The notes under the pieces were generated by a model. That model did no database searches and had not been told where the DNA came from. It was given only the letters and a program-made list of their open reading frames with translations. Positions 18,240-26,143 of a stretch of 64,000 bases of DNA are shown piece by piece. Positions within the stretch are counted from its first letter, which is position 1, and every line of letters starts with the position of its first letter. The stretch covers positions 124,001-188,000 of the forward strand of contig NZ_JAUOFB010000005.1 in the NCBI RefSeq assembly GCF_030542105.1. Direction: 5' to 3'. The position numbers were made by a program, and so were the translations under genes. Source of the stretch: Hymenobacter sp. BT730 (GTDB taxonomy: Bacteria; Bacteroidota; Bacteroidia; Cytophagales; Hymenobacteraceae).

Positions 18240-18662
18240 ATGCTTACCCTAGACGTTGAGTACGACTGCGACTTTGATCTTTTTGGCATTGTTTCTTCCA
18301 GCCGCGAACATACCCTGGCCTGGACGCTGAACAACGCCCTGCGCCTGCGCCTGGTGAAGCAGCAGGATATAATCTATGACCTGCTCTCCCGCGGGCGCCT
18401 GGTCATCAGCAATTATCTGCATGCTTCTGAAACCCTGTCGTTGCGCTTGCTGCGCAACCGCTCCCTGGATCCATCTATCCTGAAAAGGCCCTTTCTGGCC
18501 CCGGATATCAAGGAATATGACTACCTGCTGCAGGTAAGCAATGCCAGCGACGAGTTTTCCGGCGACGAATTTCTGGCCCGCTTAAGCGGGCTTTCAGTGG
18601 TACAACATGCTTGTCAGTTCGACCCTAATTCATTAAAATTCAAAGAAAATCTCCTTTTTTGA
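18240..18662 (+). CDS. IPExxxVDY family protein
   Basis: 140 residues, a small Bacteroidota-specific family named after a motif that here reads LAPDIKEYDYLLQV (about 86-99). The N-terminus LDVEYDCDFDLFGIVSS and basic middle part (NALRLRLVKQQDI) are typical. The family has no known biochemical role; its constant placement between the acpP-fabF-rnc cluster (divergent) and pyk suggests a link to lipid or central metabolism, which is inference. It is divergent from acpP and separated from pyk by inverted repeat B. Confidence 0.85.
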   Translation: MLTLDVEYDCDFDLFGIVSSSREHTLAWTLNNALRLRLVKQQDIIYDLLSRGRLVISNYLHASETLSLRLLRNRSLDPSILKRPFLAPDIKEYDYLLQVSNASDEFSGDEFLARLSGLSVVQHACQFDPNSLKFKENLLF

Positions 18663-18669
18663 GCGTTCT

Positions 18670-18757
18670 TGTAGCGTGAAGCGGCTGCTTTGGGCATCGT
18701 GGCACCATGCCGGCAAAACGGCATAAACGATGTGCGAAGCAGCCGCTTCACGCTACA
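18670..18757. repeat. Long inverted repeat, element B, overlapping the pyk promoter
   Basis: Perfect 21-bp arms at 18670-18690 and 18737-18757. The 46-base interior contains two further nested stems (CATCGT/ACGATG at 18695-18700 and 18727-18732; ATGCCG/CGGCAT at 18707-18712 and 18719-18724), so nearly the whole 88 bases can fold as one hairpin. The last four bases form the TACA of the pyk -7 box. Confidence 0.9.
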
Positions 18758-18761
18758 TTTG
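18754..18761 (+). promoter_or_regulatory. -7 promoter box of pyk
   Basis: TACATTTG, an exact TAnnTTTG match, 51 bases before the pyk ATG. Its first four bases are the end of inverted repeat B, so any -33 contact lies inside the repeat. Confidence 0.6.
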
Positions 18762-18812
18762 CAAGGCACTTCTCAGTTGCCTTTGTCTAAGAGAATCACT
18801 TATTCCTTTTGC

Positions 18813-20252
18813 ATGGAACCGCGTCCTAAGTTTAATAAGACCAAGATTGTGGCCACTGTTGGCCCCGCCTCTAATACCTATGAAAAGCTGGGCATGCTCA
18901 TCCGCGAAGGTGTGGATGTATTCCGCCTCAACTTCTCGCACGGCAGCTACGAAGACCACCTCGCGGTTATCCATAATGTACGCCGCCTGAACAAAGACAT
19001 GCGCACAAACGTGGGCTTGCTGCAGGACTTGCAGGGCCCAAAAATCCGTTTGGGTGATGTAGAAGGTGGTGGCGTGGAAATTAAGGCCGGCGACAAGATC
19101 AAACTGGTGTGCGGTGAGAAGGAAATCAGCACGGCCACGCGCCTGAGCACGATTTACCTGGGGCTGGCCCGCGACGTGAAAGCCGGCGACATGATCCTCA
19201 TCGACGACGGCAAGATTGAGCTTCGCGTGCTGGCCACCGACCGCGACAAGGAAGTGGACGTGGAAGTTATTTATGGCGGCCTAGTGAAACCCCGCAAAGG
19301 CATCAACCTACCCGACTCCGAAGTATCGGCCCCCTCCATGACGGAGAAGGATATTGAGGATCTGAAGTTTGGTCTGGAGAATGATGTAGACTGGATTGCC
19401 CTCTCGTTTGCGCGCCGCGCCGAGGATATCCGCTTCATCAAGAGCCTGATTGCGGAAAGCGGCAAAACCGCCCGCGTAATTGCCAAGATTGAAACGCCGG
19501 AAGGCCTGCGCAACCTCGACGAAATCATTGCTATTACCGATGCCGTGATGGTAGCCCGTGGCGACCTGGGCGTGGAAGTGAAGATGGAAGAGGTACCGAT
19601 GGCCCAGAAGGAAATTGTGGCCAAGTGCAACAAGGCCGGTAAACCGGTAATTGTGGCCACCCAGATGATGGAGAGTATGATTACCGCTCCCCGCCCCACC
19701 CGTGCCGAAACCAGCGACGTAGCCAACGCCGTGATTGACGGAGCCGATGCCGTAATGCTTTCCGCTGAAACCGCTGTGGGTGCCTACCCAGCCGAAGTTA
19801 TCCGCTCTATGGTAGCCACCATTCTGAGCGTAGAAAGCCGTATGCCCAGTTTGTACAACCACTGGCATACCATTACTCCAGAGTCGCCTTCCTTCATGGT
19901 CGACAGCATTCTGTCGGCGGCCTGTCACTTGGCCAAAAACACGGGTGCCAAAGCCATTACCGGCATGACGCACCGGGGCTATACGGCCTTCCAGATTGCC
20001 AAATACCGCCCCAAGGCCAACATCTTTATCTTCACCGATAACCGCCCCCTACTCACGGCGCTCAGCCTGATCTGGGGCGTGCGCGGCTTCTACTACGACC
20101 GGATGGTGAGCACCGACAGCACCGTATCGGACATCAAGTACGTGCTGACCACCACGGGCCACCTGGATGCGGGCGACGTGTTCATCAACACCGCTTCGAT
20201 GCCCATCAATGAGAAGGGCAAAACCAACATGGTAAAAGTGAGCGTGGCGTAA
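18813..20252 (+). CDS. pyk: Pyruvate kinase
   Basis: 479 residues. It makes pyruvate and ATP from phosphoenolpyruvate and ADP. Visible marks: TKIVATVGPAS at the N-terminus, RLNFSHG, the active-site segment IAKIETPEGLRNLDEI, MVARGDLGVE and ATQMMESM, plus a C-terminal allosteric-type domain (ACHLAKNTGAKAITGMTHRG). ATG 18813 (MEPRPKFNKTK) is chosen because the 41 residues in frame upstream have no family likeness and are encoded by inverted repeat B and the promoter. Confidence 0.96.
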   Translation: MEPRPKFNKTKIVATVGPASNTYEKLGMLIREGVDVFRLNFSHGSYEDHLAVIHNVRRLNKDMRTNVGLLQDLQGPKIRLGDVEGGGVEIKAGDKIKLVCGEKEISTATRLSTIYLGLARDVKAGDMILIDDGKIELRVLATDRDKEVDVEVIYGGLVKPRKGINLPDSEVSAPSMTEKDIEDLKFGLENDVDWIALSFARRAEDIRFIKSLIAESGKTARVIAKIETPEGLRNLDEIIAITDAVMVARGDLGVEVKMEEVPMAQKEIVAKCNKAGKPVIVATQMMESMITAPRPTRAETSDVANAVIDGADAVMLSAETAVGAYPAEVIRSMVATILSVESRMPSLYNHWHTITPESPSFMVDSILSAACHLAKNTGAKAITGMTHRGYTAFQIAKYRPKANIFIFTDNRPLLTALSLIWGVRGFYYDRMVSTDSTVSDIKYVLTTTGHLDAGDVFINTASMPINEKGKTNMVKVSVA

Positions 20253-20270
20253 CTAGCAGTTCAGTAATTG

Positions 20271-20315
20271 AAATAGAAAAGCTCCTCGGATATCTTCCGA
20301 GGAGCTTTTCTATTT
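20271..20315. terminator. Bidirectional terminator between pyk and a T9SS cargo gene
   Basis: Perfect 20-bp arms (20271-20290 and 20296-20315) around a 5-base loop, with A-rich and T-rich outer ends, so it can act on both strands. Confidence 0.9.
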
Positions 20316-20328
20316 CTAAGCCTCCTTA

Positions 20329-21789
20329 CTAATGCTGTACACGCACCATTACCGGCACCTTGCCTGGTTGCTCCAGACGCAATAGGTACAGACCGGCCGG
20401 GTAGGCTGCCAATGGCACCTGCAGCTGCGTACTACCGGCCGCTGGTTCTGCCTGCCAGAGTGCCCGCCCTGTCAAGTCAGTTAAGCTGAGCTTTGCCCCC
20501 TTTACAGCAGGCAAGACCCAATCCAGTGTAACCACTCCTGTCGCAGGATTCGGGTAGGCGCGGACTGCCAGCGAACTGCGGGCGGCCCGCACCGGCAACA
20601 GCACCTCATATTGCTGCCGAGTGCCGAAGGTGGAATAAGTGCCGTCTGGCAGGCGCCGATGGTAGTATACAAGCCAGGTATCGTTGTCATATACCATGCC
20701 TACCGGTGCGCTAAGGCGTTGAGGGTGGGCCAGGTAGTCCATGCCGGTGGCGTAAGCCTGGTCCCGCTTGTATACCCGGATATATTTGGGGCCCGGCAGG
20801 GTGGCACCGGCTTCTGTACTCAGGGGCAGCGCCAGTGTATAGTTTTCCAGGCCTGAAACCGTGGTTTCTTTCTGGTACTCCCAGGTGAGCAGGCTCAGCG
20901 GCGGGTGGTTTTTATCGGCCCACTGCCCCGTTTTTAGCGATACGGCCATGCGCCCCCGGGTGCGGGGATGGAGAGTTTCTGCATACACATTGTTACAGGG
21001 ACTGCCGAGCCCGTACCCTCGGGTAGCCCGCTCTTCCTGATACGTGTATTTCAGACTATCCTGAGTTTGCCCCCGGCTGCTGATGCGCCGCAGAATATAG
21101 TCTTTGGCGCAGGGCAGAGAGAAAATCCAGTCATACTGTTCATACCCAAACTCGTCGCCCGGCTGAAAGTCGAAGGCATGAGCGGGGTAATAGTCAGATT
21201 CGGCCCAGGTAACGGGCACGCGGGTGGCTTGCAGGTTACTAGCCGTAGCGGCATCCAGGCTCAGCCATTGCGGGGCCTGCAGTAAGCCGAGTTCCTCCCC
21301 TATCAACACCTGCTGCCCGGTACTGAGCAGCACCGTGGCTACGTTATCCCAAACGCCATGTACACTTTGCTGGCTGCGGCTGCTTAGTACCGCCGTAACA
21401 CCCATTGAAGCTTGCCAGGTACTGCCTACGGCCGCAGCGGGGCGTAGCAGCATCTGTACGGGTGTTTGCAGGGCATCAGCCAAGGCTTCCAGCACTACCT
21501 CCTGGCTGCCGGGCACAAACCGCAACTGCGCCCCAAACAGGTTATTGTCAGACTTATGAAATAGTCCTGAGGAGGCGGGGTCGGGCCGCATGATTCGGTT
21601 AAACCGATACACGGAGTCGGTTCCTATCATAAAGGCGGAATCCAGCCGCAGCGTGTGTACCTCGGCTTTACCCGCCGCCTGGTATGAGTATATCAAGCCC
21701 GGCCGGAATAGGCGCCAATCCTGTGCTACCGCCTGGTAACTACTGAGGCATAAACCCAACAAGAATAACAGGGAATAAAAATACCGCAT
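20329..21789 (-). CDS. Exported protein with T9SS type A sorting domain
   Basis: 486 residues. Signal peptide (MRYFYSLLFLLGLCLSSYQAVAQ), a central region of about 370 residues with no fold that I recognise, and a C-terminal T9SS sorting domain starting near VRAYPNPATGVVTLDW and ending GLYLLRLEQPGKVPVMVRVQH. The middle is rich in Tyr, Trp and Asp, as in many surface-exposed Bacteroidota proteins. It is exported through T9SS and likely attached to the cell surface. It stands alone between terminators. Confidence 0.8.
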   Translation of the reverse strand: MRYFYSLLFLLGLCLSSYQAVAQDWRLFRPGLIYSYQAAGKAEVHTLRLDSAFMIGTDSVYRFNRIMRPDPASSGLFHKSDNNLFGAQLRFVPGSQEVVLEALADALQTPVQMLLRPAAAVGSTWQASMGVTAVLSSRSQQSVHGVWDNVATVLLSTGQQVLIGEELGLLQAPQWLSLDAATASNLQATRVPVTWAESDYYPAHAFDFQPGDEFGYEQYDWIFSLPCAKDYILRRISSRGQTQDSLKYTYQEERATRGYGLGSPCNNVYAETLHPRTRGRMAVSLKTGQWADKNHPPLSLLTWEYQKETTVSGLENYTLALPLSTEAGATLPGPKYIRVYKRDQAYATGMDYLAHPQRLSAPVGMVYDNDTWLVYYHRRLPDGTYSTFGTRQQYEVLLPVRAARSSLAVRAYPNPATGVVTLDWVLPAVKGAKLSLTDLTGRALWQAEPAAGSTQLQVPLAAYPAGLYLLRLEQPGKVPVMVRVQH

Positions 21790-21874
21790 AGCATAAGAAA
21801 ATACGCTTCGAGCCTAAAGCTACCGTTTCCCGCTCGTGCGCCTACCTCATGCGCAGCGAAATAAAGAAAAACAT

Positions 21875-21908
21875 GAAAAGGCCTTGCGTCTGCACGCAAG
21901 GCCTTTTC
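21875..21908 (-). terminator. Terminator of rpsT
   Basis: 15-bp stem GAAAAGGCCTTGCGT / ACGCAAGGCCTTTTC with a 4-base loop, 30 bases after the rpsT stop. Confidence 0.9.
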
Positions 21909-21937
21909 TATATGAGAGCAGAATGTCGGTTGACTAC

Positions 21938-22195
21938 TTAAGCAGCCAGCGACTTCACGAACTTAGCCAGCTTCGATTTGTTATTAGCAGCTTTGTTCTT
22001 GTGAATGATGTTCTTTTTAGCCAGGCGGTCCAGCATAGACGATACTTTCTTCAGCAGCTCTTGTGCCTGAGTAGCATCGGTGGTAGCACGCAGTTTCTTA
22101 ACGGCAGTGCGGGTAGATTTAGCCTGGTAACGGTTCAGTACGCGCTTAGCTTCGTTGGAACGGATGCGCTTGAGGGCCGATTTATGGTTCGCCAT
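21938..22195 (-). CDS. rpsT: 30S ribosomal protein S20
   Basis: 85 residues, highly basic and helical, beginning MANHKSALKRIRSNEAKR as bS20 does, with the family segment KNIIHKNKAANNKSKLAKF near the C-terminus. It binds 16S rRNA early in 30S assembly. It is transcribed alone from the best-matching promoter in the window and ends in a strong terminator. Confidence 0.97.
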   Translation of the reverse strand: MANHKSALKRIRSNEAKRVLNRYQAKSTRTAVKKLRATTDATQAQELLKKVSSMLDRLAKKNIIHKNKAANNKSKLAKFVKSLAA

Positions 22196-22243
22196 GAGTA
22201 TGTAAAGGTGACGGTCTGCTCGAAATCAATTCAATTGGGTTGG

Positions 22244-22274
22244 CAAAGGTAAGGCTTTGATCGATAATAGCAAA
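22244..22274 (-). promoter_or_regulatory. rpsT promoter
   Basis: On the minus strand TTTG (22274-22271), a 19-base spacer and TACCTTTG (22251-22244): an exact fit to the Bacteroidota primary sigma consensus. The leader would be about 45 bases. Confidence 0.85.
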
Positions 22275-22341
22275 CCAAAATGGGTAAAATGCGCGTCACC
22301 ATCGTACAACCGCTGCCCGCACTACTATACCACCTTTTTGC

Positions 22342-23526
22342 GTGAAGTATCTGACCCGCACCATCTGGCTGCTTTCCCTGGTGAGCTTGTTCACGGACCT
22401 GGCCAGCGAGATGCTGTACCCCATTATGCCCTTGTACCTGCAGAGCATAGGGTTTTCGGTGGCATTGATTGGGGTACTGGAGGGTGTAGCCGAAGCCACG
22501 GCGGGTTTAAGCAAAGGCTATTTCGGGCAATGGTCGGACCGGCTGGGGCGGCGCCTGCCGTTTGTGCGCTGGGGCTACGGGCTGAGCGCCATTAGCAAGC
22601 CGATGCTGGCCGTGCTGGCAGCCCCGTGGTGGGTTTTCTTGGCCCGCACCCTGGACCGCTTGGGTAAAGGGCTGCGCACCGGCTCCCGCGACGCACTCCT
22701 TTCCGATGAAACCACTCCTGCGTTTAAAGGCCGCGTCTTTGGCTTTCACCGGGGCATGGATACTGCTGGCGCCGTGCTGGGGCCGGCCGTTGCGCTGGTC
22801 TGGCTGGCGTATCACCCGGGCGAGTACCGGCTCTTGTTTCTGCTGGCTTTCCTGCCAGGCCTTGCCGCTGTATTTACCACCTTTTTAGTGCGGGAAAATC
22901 CACGGGCCAGATCTATACAGCCTATGCAGCCATTCTGGGCCGCCTTCCGGTACTGGCGAAAGGCGCCAAGCAGCTACCGTCTAGTAGCTGGCGCGCTGCT
23001 GGCATTCGCCCTTTTCAATAGCTCCGATGCGTTTTTGCTGCTACTGGCCCGACAGCGCGGCCTGCCTGATGCGCACGTTATCGGGCTGTATATTTTCTAC
23101 AACCTGGTGTATGCGGTGGCTGCTTTTCCGGCAGGTTTCCTCGCCGACCGACTGGGTCCCCGTAGTATGATGATAGTCGGGCTTCTGCTGTTTGCCGGCG
23201 TATACCTAGGCATGATCTGGGCCCACCAGTCATGGATACTGGCCCTGCTTTTTGGTCTGTATGGATGCTACGCTGCTGCCACGGAAGGTGTAAGCAAAGC
23301 TTGGATCAGTAACCTCTGCCACCCCACCGATACCGGAGCGGCTTTGGGTACCTTTGCCGGGCTTAGCAGCCTAGCGGCGCTGGTAGCCAGCTCGCTGGCC
23401 GGGGTGCTGTGGCTGTGGGGTGGCGCTGCCCTGCCGTTTGCGCTGGCCGGCGGCATGGCAGTAGCAGTAAGTCTGTTTTTAGGGGTGGTCAAGATTTCGG
23501 AAGCCCGCCCGCAGCCAGCGGAATAA
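22342..23526 (+). CDS. Major facilitator superfamily transporter
   Basis: 394 residues with about twelve hydrophobic segments. The loop after helix 2 carries the MFS motif as GYFGQWSDRLGRRLPFV, and the sixth helix is followed by a basic loop (RENPRARSIQ). The second half repeats the pattern (GFLADRLGPRSMMIVG). A GTG start at 22342 is used because the first ATG (22411) would remove helix 1. Substrate unknown; neighbours give no hint. It lies divergently from rpsT. Confidence 0.85.
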   Translation: MKYLTRTIWLLSLVSLFTDLASEMLYPIMPLYLQSIGFSVALIGVLEGVAEATAGLSKGYFGQWSDRLGRRLPFVRWGYGLSAISKPMLAVLAAPWWVFLARTLDRLGKGLRTGSRDALLSDETTPAFKGRVFGFHRGMDTAGAVLGPAVALVWLAYHPGEYRLLFLLAFLPGLAAVFTTFLVRENPRARSIQPMQPFWAAFRYWRKAPSSYRLVAGALLAFALFNSSDAFLLLLARQRGLPDAHVIGLYIFYNLVYAVAAFPAGFLADRLGPRSMMIVGLLLFAGVYLGMIWAHQSWILALLFGLYGCYAAATEGVSKAWISNLCHPTDTGAALGTFAGLSSLAALVASSLAGVLWLWGGAALPFALAGGMAVAVSLFLGVVKISEARPQPAE

Positions 23527-23677
23527 GTTTTTCTTCTATCTCCTGAGCGGATTTTTATAAAAAATCAGGCTGTTATAAATAGTATGCAAGCCGCATTATT
23601 TGTATATTAAGTAAAGCCTTGCAGGCACCATATTTTCTCGCAGTTGGTTACTCTCCTACCTTATTCCACTGACTGTT

Positions 23678-24664
23678 ATGCCACTCGTTTCTACCTCCGG
23701 ATATCAGCCGCCCATGTATCTTTTTAATGGGCACCTACAAACGATTGTCCCCAGCCTTTGGCGCACTGTCCCGGATGTTCGCTACCAGCGAGAACGGGTG
23801 GAAACTGAGGATAGTGACTTTCTCGACTTAGACTGGTCCCGGGTATCCGGTGATACCCCTTCTGATACGCTGGGCATTGTCTCGCACGGCCTGGAGGGCA
23901 GCGCCGGCCGGCCGTACGTGCGGGGCATGGTGCGGGCCCTCAACCGGGCTGGCTTTGATGCGCTGGCCTGGAACTATCGTAGCTGTAGCGGCGAAATGAA
24001 CCGCCTGCTGCGCTCCTACCACCTCGGCGACACCGACGACTTGGACTTTGTGGTACGCCATGCCCTCAGCAAGCTGCGTTACCGCCGCATTTTCCTTACC
24101 GGTTTCAGCGCTGGCGGCAACGTAACCCTCAAATACCTGGGCGAAAAGCCGGAGCGGGTGCCGCGGGAAGTAAAGCGGGCCGCCGTTTTCTCCGTGCCTA
24201 CCGATTTAAAATCCAGCTCGCACCATATTTCGCGCCTGGAAAACCGGCTGTACCTCAACAACTTTATGAAGACGCTGCGGGAGAAAATCCGGCAGAAAGC
24301 GGAGAAGCTACCCGGTCAGGTAGATGTATCGAAGCTGGACGATTTGCGCTACTTCCCTGAATTTGATGATCAGTATACGGCGCCTATGCACGGCTTCAAG
24401 TCAGCGGAAGAGTATTACGAGCACGCTAGCTCCGGGCGCTACCTCAGCAAGATTGGCATTCCTACTTTGCTGGTTAATGCTGAAAATGACCCCTTTCTCC
24501 CGCCTGCCTGCTTCCCCCGGGATGTAGCTTCCGGAAGCGAGTTTGTATTCCTGGAAACCCCGCACGAAGGCGGGCACGTGGGTTTTGGCGAAGGCACTCC
24601 CGATGGGGAATATTACTCAGAGCGCCGCGCCATTGAATTCCTGACGGCGCAGGTACCGGCGTAA
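23678..24664 (+). CDS. Alpha/beta hydrolase of the YheT family
   Basis: 328 residues. The order and sequence fit YheT/AB-hydrolase 4 proteins: PMYLFNGHLQTIVPSLWR near the N-terminus, the oxyanion region SHGLEGSAGRPYVRGM, nucleophile elbow GFSAGGN, acid in NAENDPFLP and catalytic His in EGGHVGFGEG. Family members hydrolyse esters, possibly lipids; substrate not known. The 151-base upstream gap is AT-rich and holds a small GATTTTT/AAAAATC hairpin that may end the MFS transcript. Confidence 0.88.
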   Translation: MPLVSTSGYQPPMYLFNGHLQTIVPSLWRTVPDVRYQRERVETEDSDFLDLDWSRVSGDTPSDTLGIVSHGLEGSAGRPYVRGMVRALNRAGFDALAWNYRSCSGEMNRLLRSYHLGDTDDLDFVVRHALSKLRYRRIFLTGFSAGGNVTLKYLGEKPERVPREVKRAAVFSVPTDLKSSSHHISRLENRLYLNNFMKTLREKIRQKAEKLPGQVDVSKLDDLRYFPEFDDQYTAPMHGFKSAEEYYEHASSGRYLSKIGIPTLLVNAENDPFLPPACFPRDVASGSEFVFLETPHEGGHVGFGEGTPDGEYYSERRAIEFLTAQVPA

Positions 24665-24706
24665 TCATAACTCCATCGGCCCAAATCGGGCACTTAAAAT
24701 TTCCGA

Positions 24707-24749
24707 CAAAAAAGCCATTGACCACTGCGCGGTAGTCAAGGGCTTTTTG
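24707..24749. terminator. Bidirectional terminator between the YheT-like gene and rsmG
   Basis: Imperfect long stem starting CAAAAAAGCC and ending GGGCTTTTTG, with CATTGACC/AGTCAA pairing inside and A/T tracts at both ends. Confidence 0.75.
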
Positions 24750-24783
24750 TTTGGAGCCTGATGGAAGGCTTAATGAGCAGGAA

Positions 24784-25401
24784 CTAGTTATTCGGAATGA
24801 AAACGACCTTCTTGGTTTCAAAGAATTCCTCCTGGAAATAGTCTTTCAAATCGAAGACCTGAGCGGGCAGGCCGGCTTCATCAATTTCTTCCGTCAGGTC
24901 ACCGCCTTTCAGGTAGTAAAGTCCCGTGGTAGCGTCCTTACTGGGTTTGTAGCTATGCTCAATCCAGGGGTGGAAAGTGGACAGGCGGGCTACGGCGCGG
25001 CTCACCACGTAATCATATTTATGGCGCACCTGCTCAGCACGTGTTTGCTCGGCCGTAAGGTTGGGTAGACGCAGGGCGTGAGCCATGTCTTGCACCGCCT
25101 TTATCTTCTTGCCAATGCTGTCTACCAGGTGAAATTTCACCTCCGGAAACAGAATAGCCAGCGGCAAGCCCGGCAAGCCACCACCCGTTCCCACATCCAG
25201 CACCGATGAGCCCGCTGGAAACTCCACCACCTTGGCAATACCCAACGAGTGCAGAAAGTGCCGCTCCGCCAGGTTATCCATATCCGTGCGGGCCACCAGA
25301 TTCAGGCGCTCATTCCAACTATGAAATTCGGTATCGAGCTGGCGAAATAGCTGGCGCTGGTGGTCGGTGAGATGCGGGAAGTAGTGAAAGAGGATATCCA
25401 T
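24784..25401 (-). CDS. rsmG: 16S rRNA m7G527 methyltransferase
   Basis: 205 residues. SAM-binding motif VLDVGTGGGLPGLPLAI, followed by HLVDSIGKKIKAV and SRAVARL, all typical of RsmG/GidB; the N-terminal WNERLNLVARTD is the family opening. It methylates G527 of 16S rRNA, a site tied to low-level streptomycin response. A TACCTTTG box ends seven bases before the ATG, so its mRNA may have almost no leader. Confidence 0.96.
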   Translation of the reverse strand: MDILFHYFPHLTDHQRQLFRQLDTEFHSWNERLNLVARTDMDNLAERHFLHSLGIAKVVEFPAGSSVLDVGTGGGLPGLPLAILFPEVKFHLVDSIGKKIKAVQDMAHALRLPNLTAEQTRAEQVRHKYDYVVSRAVARLSTFHPWIEHSYKPSKDATTGLYYLKGGDLTEEIDEAGLPAQVFDLKDYFQEEFFETKKVVFIPNN

Positions 25402-25408
25402 GGTAGCA

Positions 25409-25416
25409 CAAAGGTA
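25409..25416 (-). promoter_or_regulatory. -7 promoter box of rsmG
   Basis: TACCTTTG on the minus strand, an exact consensus match, with TTTA at the -33 distance (spacer 19). The box ends seven bases before the start codon. Confidence 0.6.
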
Positions 25417-25446
25417 GGTGCGCAGCGCGGCACCCTAAAATGGTAG

Positions 25447-25473
25447 GTCATCCGGAACTCAGGTTAGGATGAC
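25447..25473. repeat. Short inverted repeat between rsmG promoter and sigma factor terminator
   Basis: GTCATCC / GGATGAC arms with a 13-base loop. It shares CATCCGGA with inverted repeat C (41088-41204) and may be a remnant of the same kind of element. Confidence 0.5.
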
Positions 25474-25489
25474 AAAATTTTGCAACAAA

Positions 25490-25514
25490 AAAGCCCCGGC
25501 ACAGGCCGGGGCTT
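25490..25514 (-). terminator. Terminator of the ECF sigma factor gene
   Basis: AAAGCCCCGGC / GCCGGGGCTTT 11-bp perfect stem with a 3-base loop, followed by TTTT on the minus strand, six bases after the stop codon. Confidence 0.9.
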
Positions 25515-25519
25515 TCGAT

Positions 25520-26143
25520 TTAGATGATGTGCTTCTTGTTCTTCACCATGTCATAGAGCAACTCACGGGCGCGGTGCAGCTGGGCTTTCACGGTGCCCAG
25601 GGGGGCTTTCAGCTCCTGCGCAATTTCCTCGTAGCTCAGCTCATCGAAGTAGCGCAGCGTTACCAGGCGCTGATACTTATCGGGCAGCCGGGATACCACG
25701 TGCTGCATGATTTCGATCTTCTGATTTTTGATGGCCGTTTCGGCCGGGTTCAGATTGTTGTCGCGGAAATCAATGGTGATTTCGTCGCCGTTGTCAATCT
25801 TAATAGCCGAGTCAATCGACATTGTTTTGATTTTATTCTTGCGAATAAAGTCGATGCAATTGTTGGTGGCAATGCGGAACAGCCAGGTGCTAAAAGCGAA
25901 TTCCGGGTTGAATTTATGCAGGTTGCGGAAGGCCTTGGCAAAGGCTTCAATAGTTAAGTCCTCGGCATCGTCGGGGTTGCGCACCATTTTGAGCACCACG
26001 TGATACACCGGCTTCTTGTAAATCTGCATCAACTCAGCGTAGGCCTTTTCATCGCCCTGCTCTACAGCAGCACGAATCAGCTTAAAGTCATGCTTGGCTT
26101 TAGCCGAAAACTGTTTCTGAATTTCCTGATTGTTTACTTCCAT
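25520..26143 (-). CDS. RNA polymerase ECF-type sigma factor
   Basis: 207 residues. Region 2 is visible as RNPDDAEDLTIEAFAKAFRNLHKF and FSTWLFRIATNNCIDF; region 4 as LRYFDELSYEEIAQELKAPLGTVKAQLHRAREL with its helix-turn-helix. No anti-sigma gene is adjacent, which is unusual for classical ECF factors; in Bacteroidota one such widely conserved factor is found without a partner. Its ATG lies inside the end of the GT2 gene (10-base overlap, ATGGAAGTAA), so its translation is coupled to that gene. Confidence 0.92.
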   Translation of the reverse strand: MEVNNQEIQKQFSAKAKHDFKLIRAAVEQGDEKAYAELMQIYKKPVYHVVLKMVRNPDDAEDLTIEAFAKAFRNLHKFNPEFAFSTWLFRIATNNCIDFIRKNKIKTMSIDSAIKIDNGDEITIDFRDNNLNPAETAIKNQKIEIMQHVVSRLPDKYQRLVTLRYFDELSYEEIAQELKAPLGTVKAQLHRARELLYDMVKNKKHII

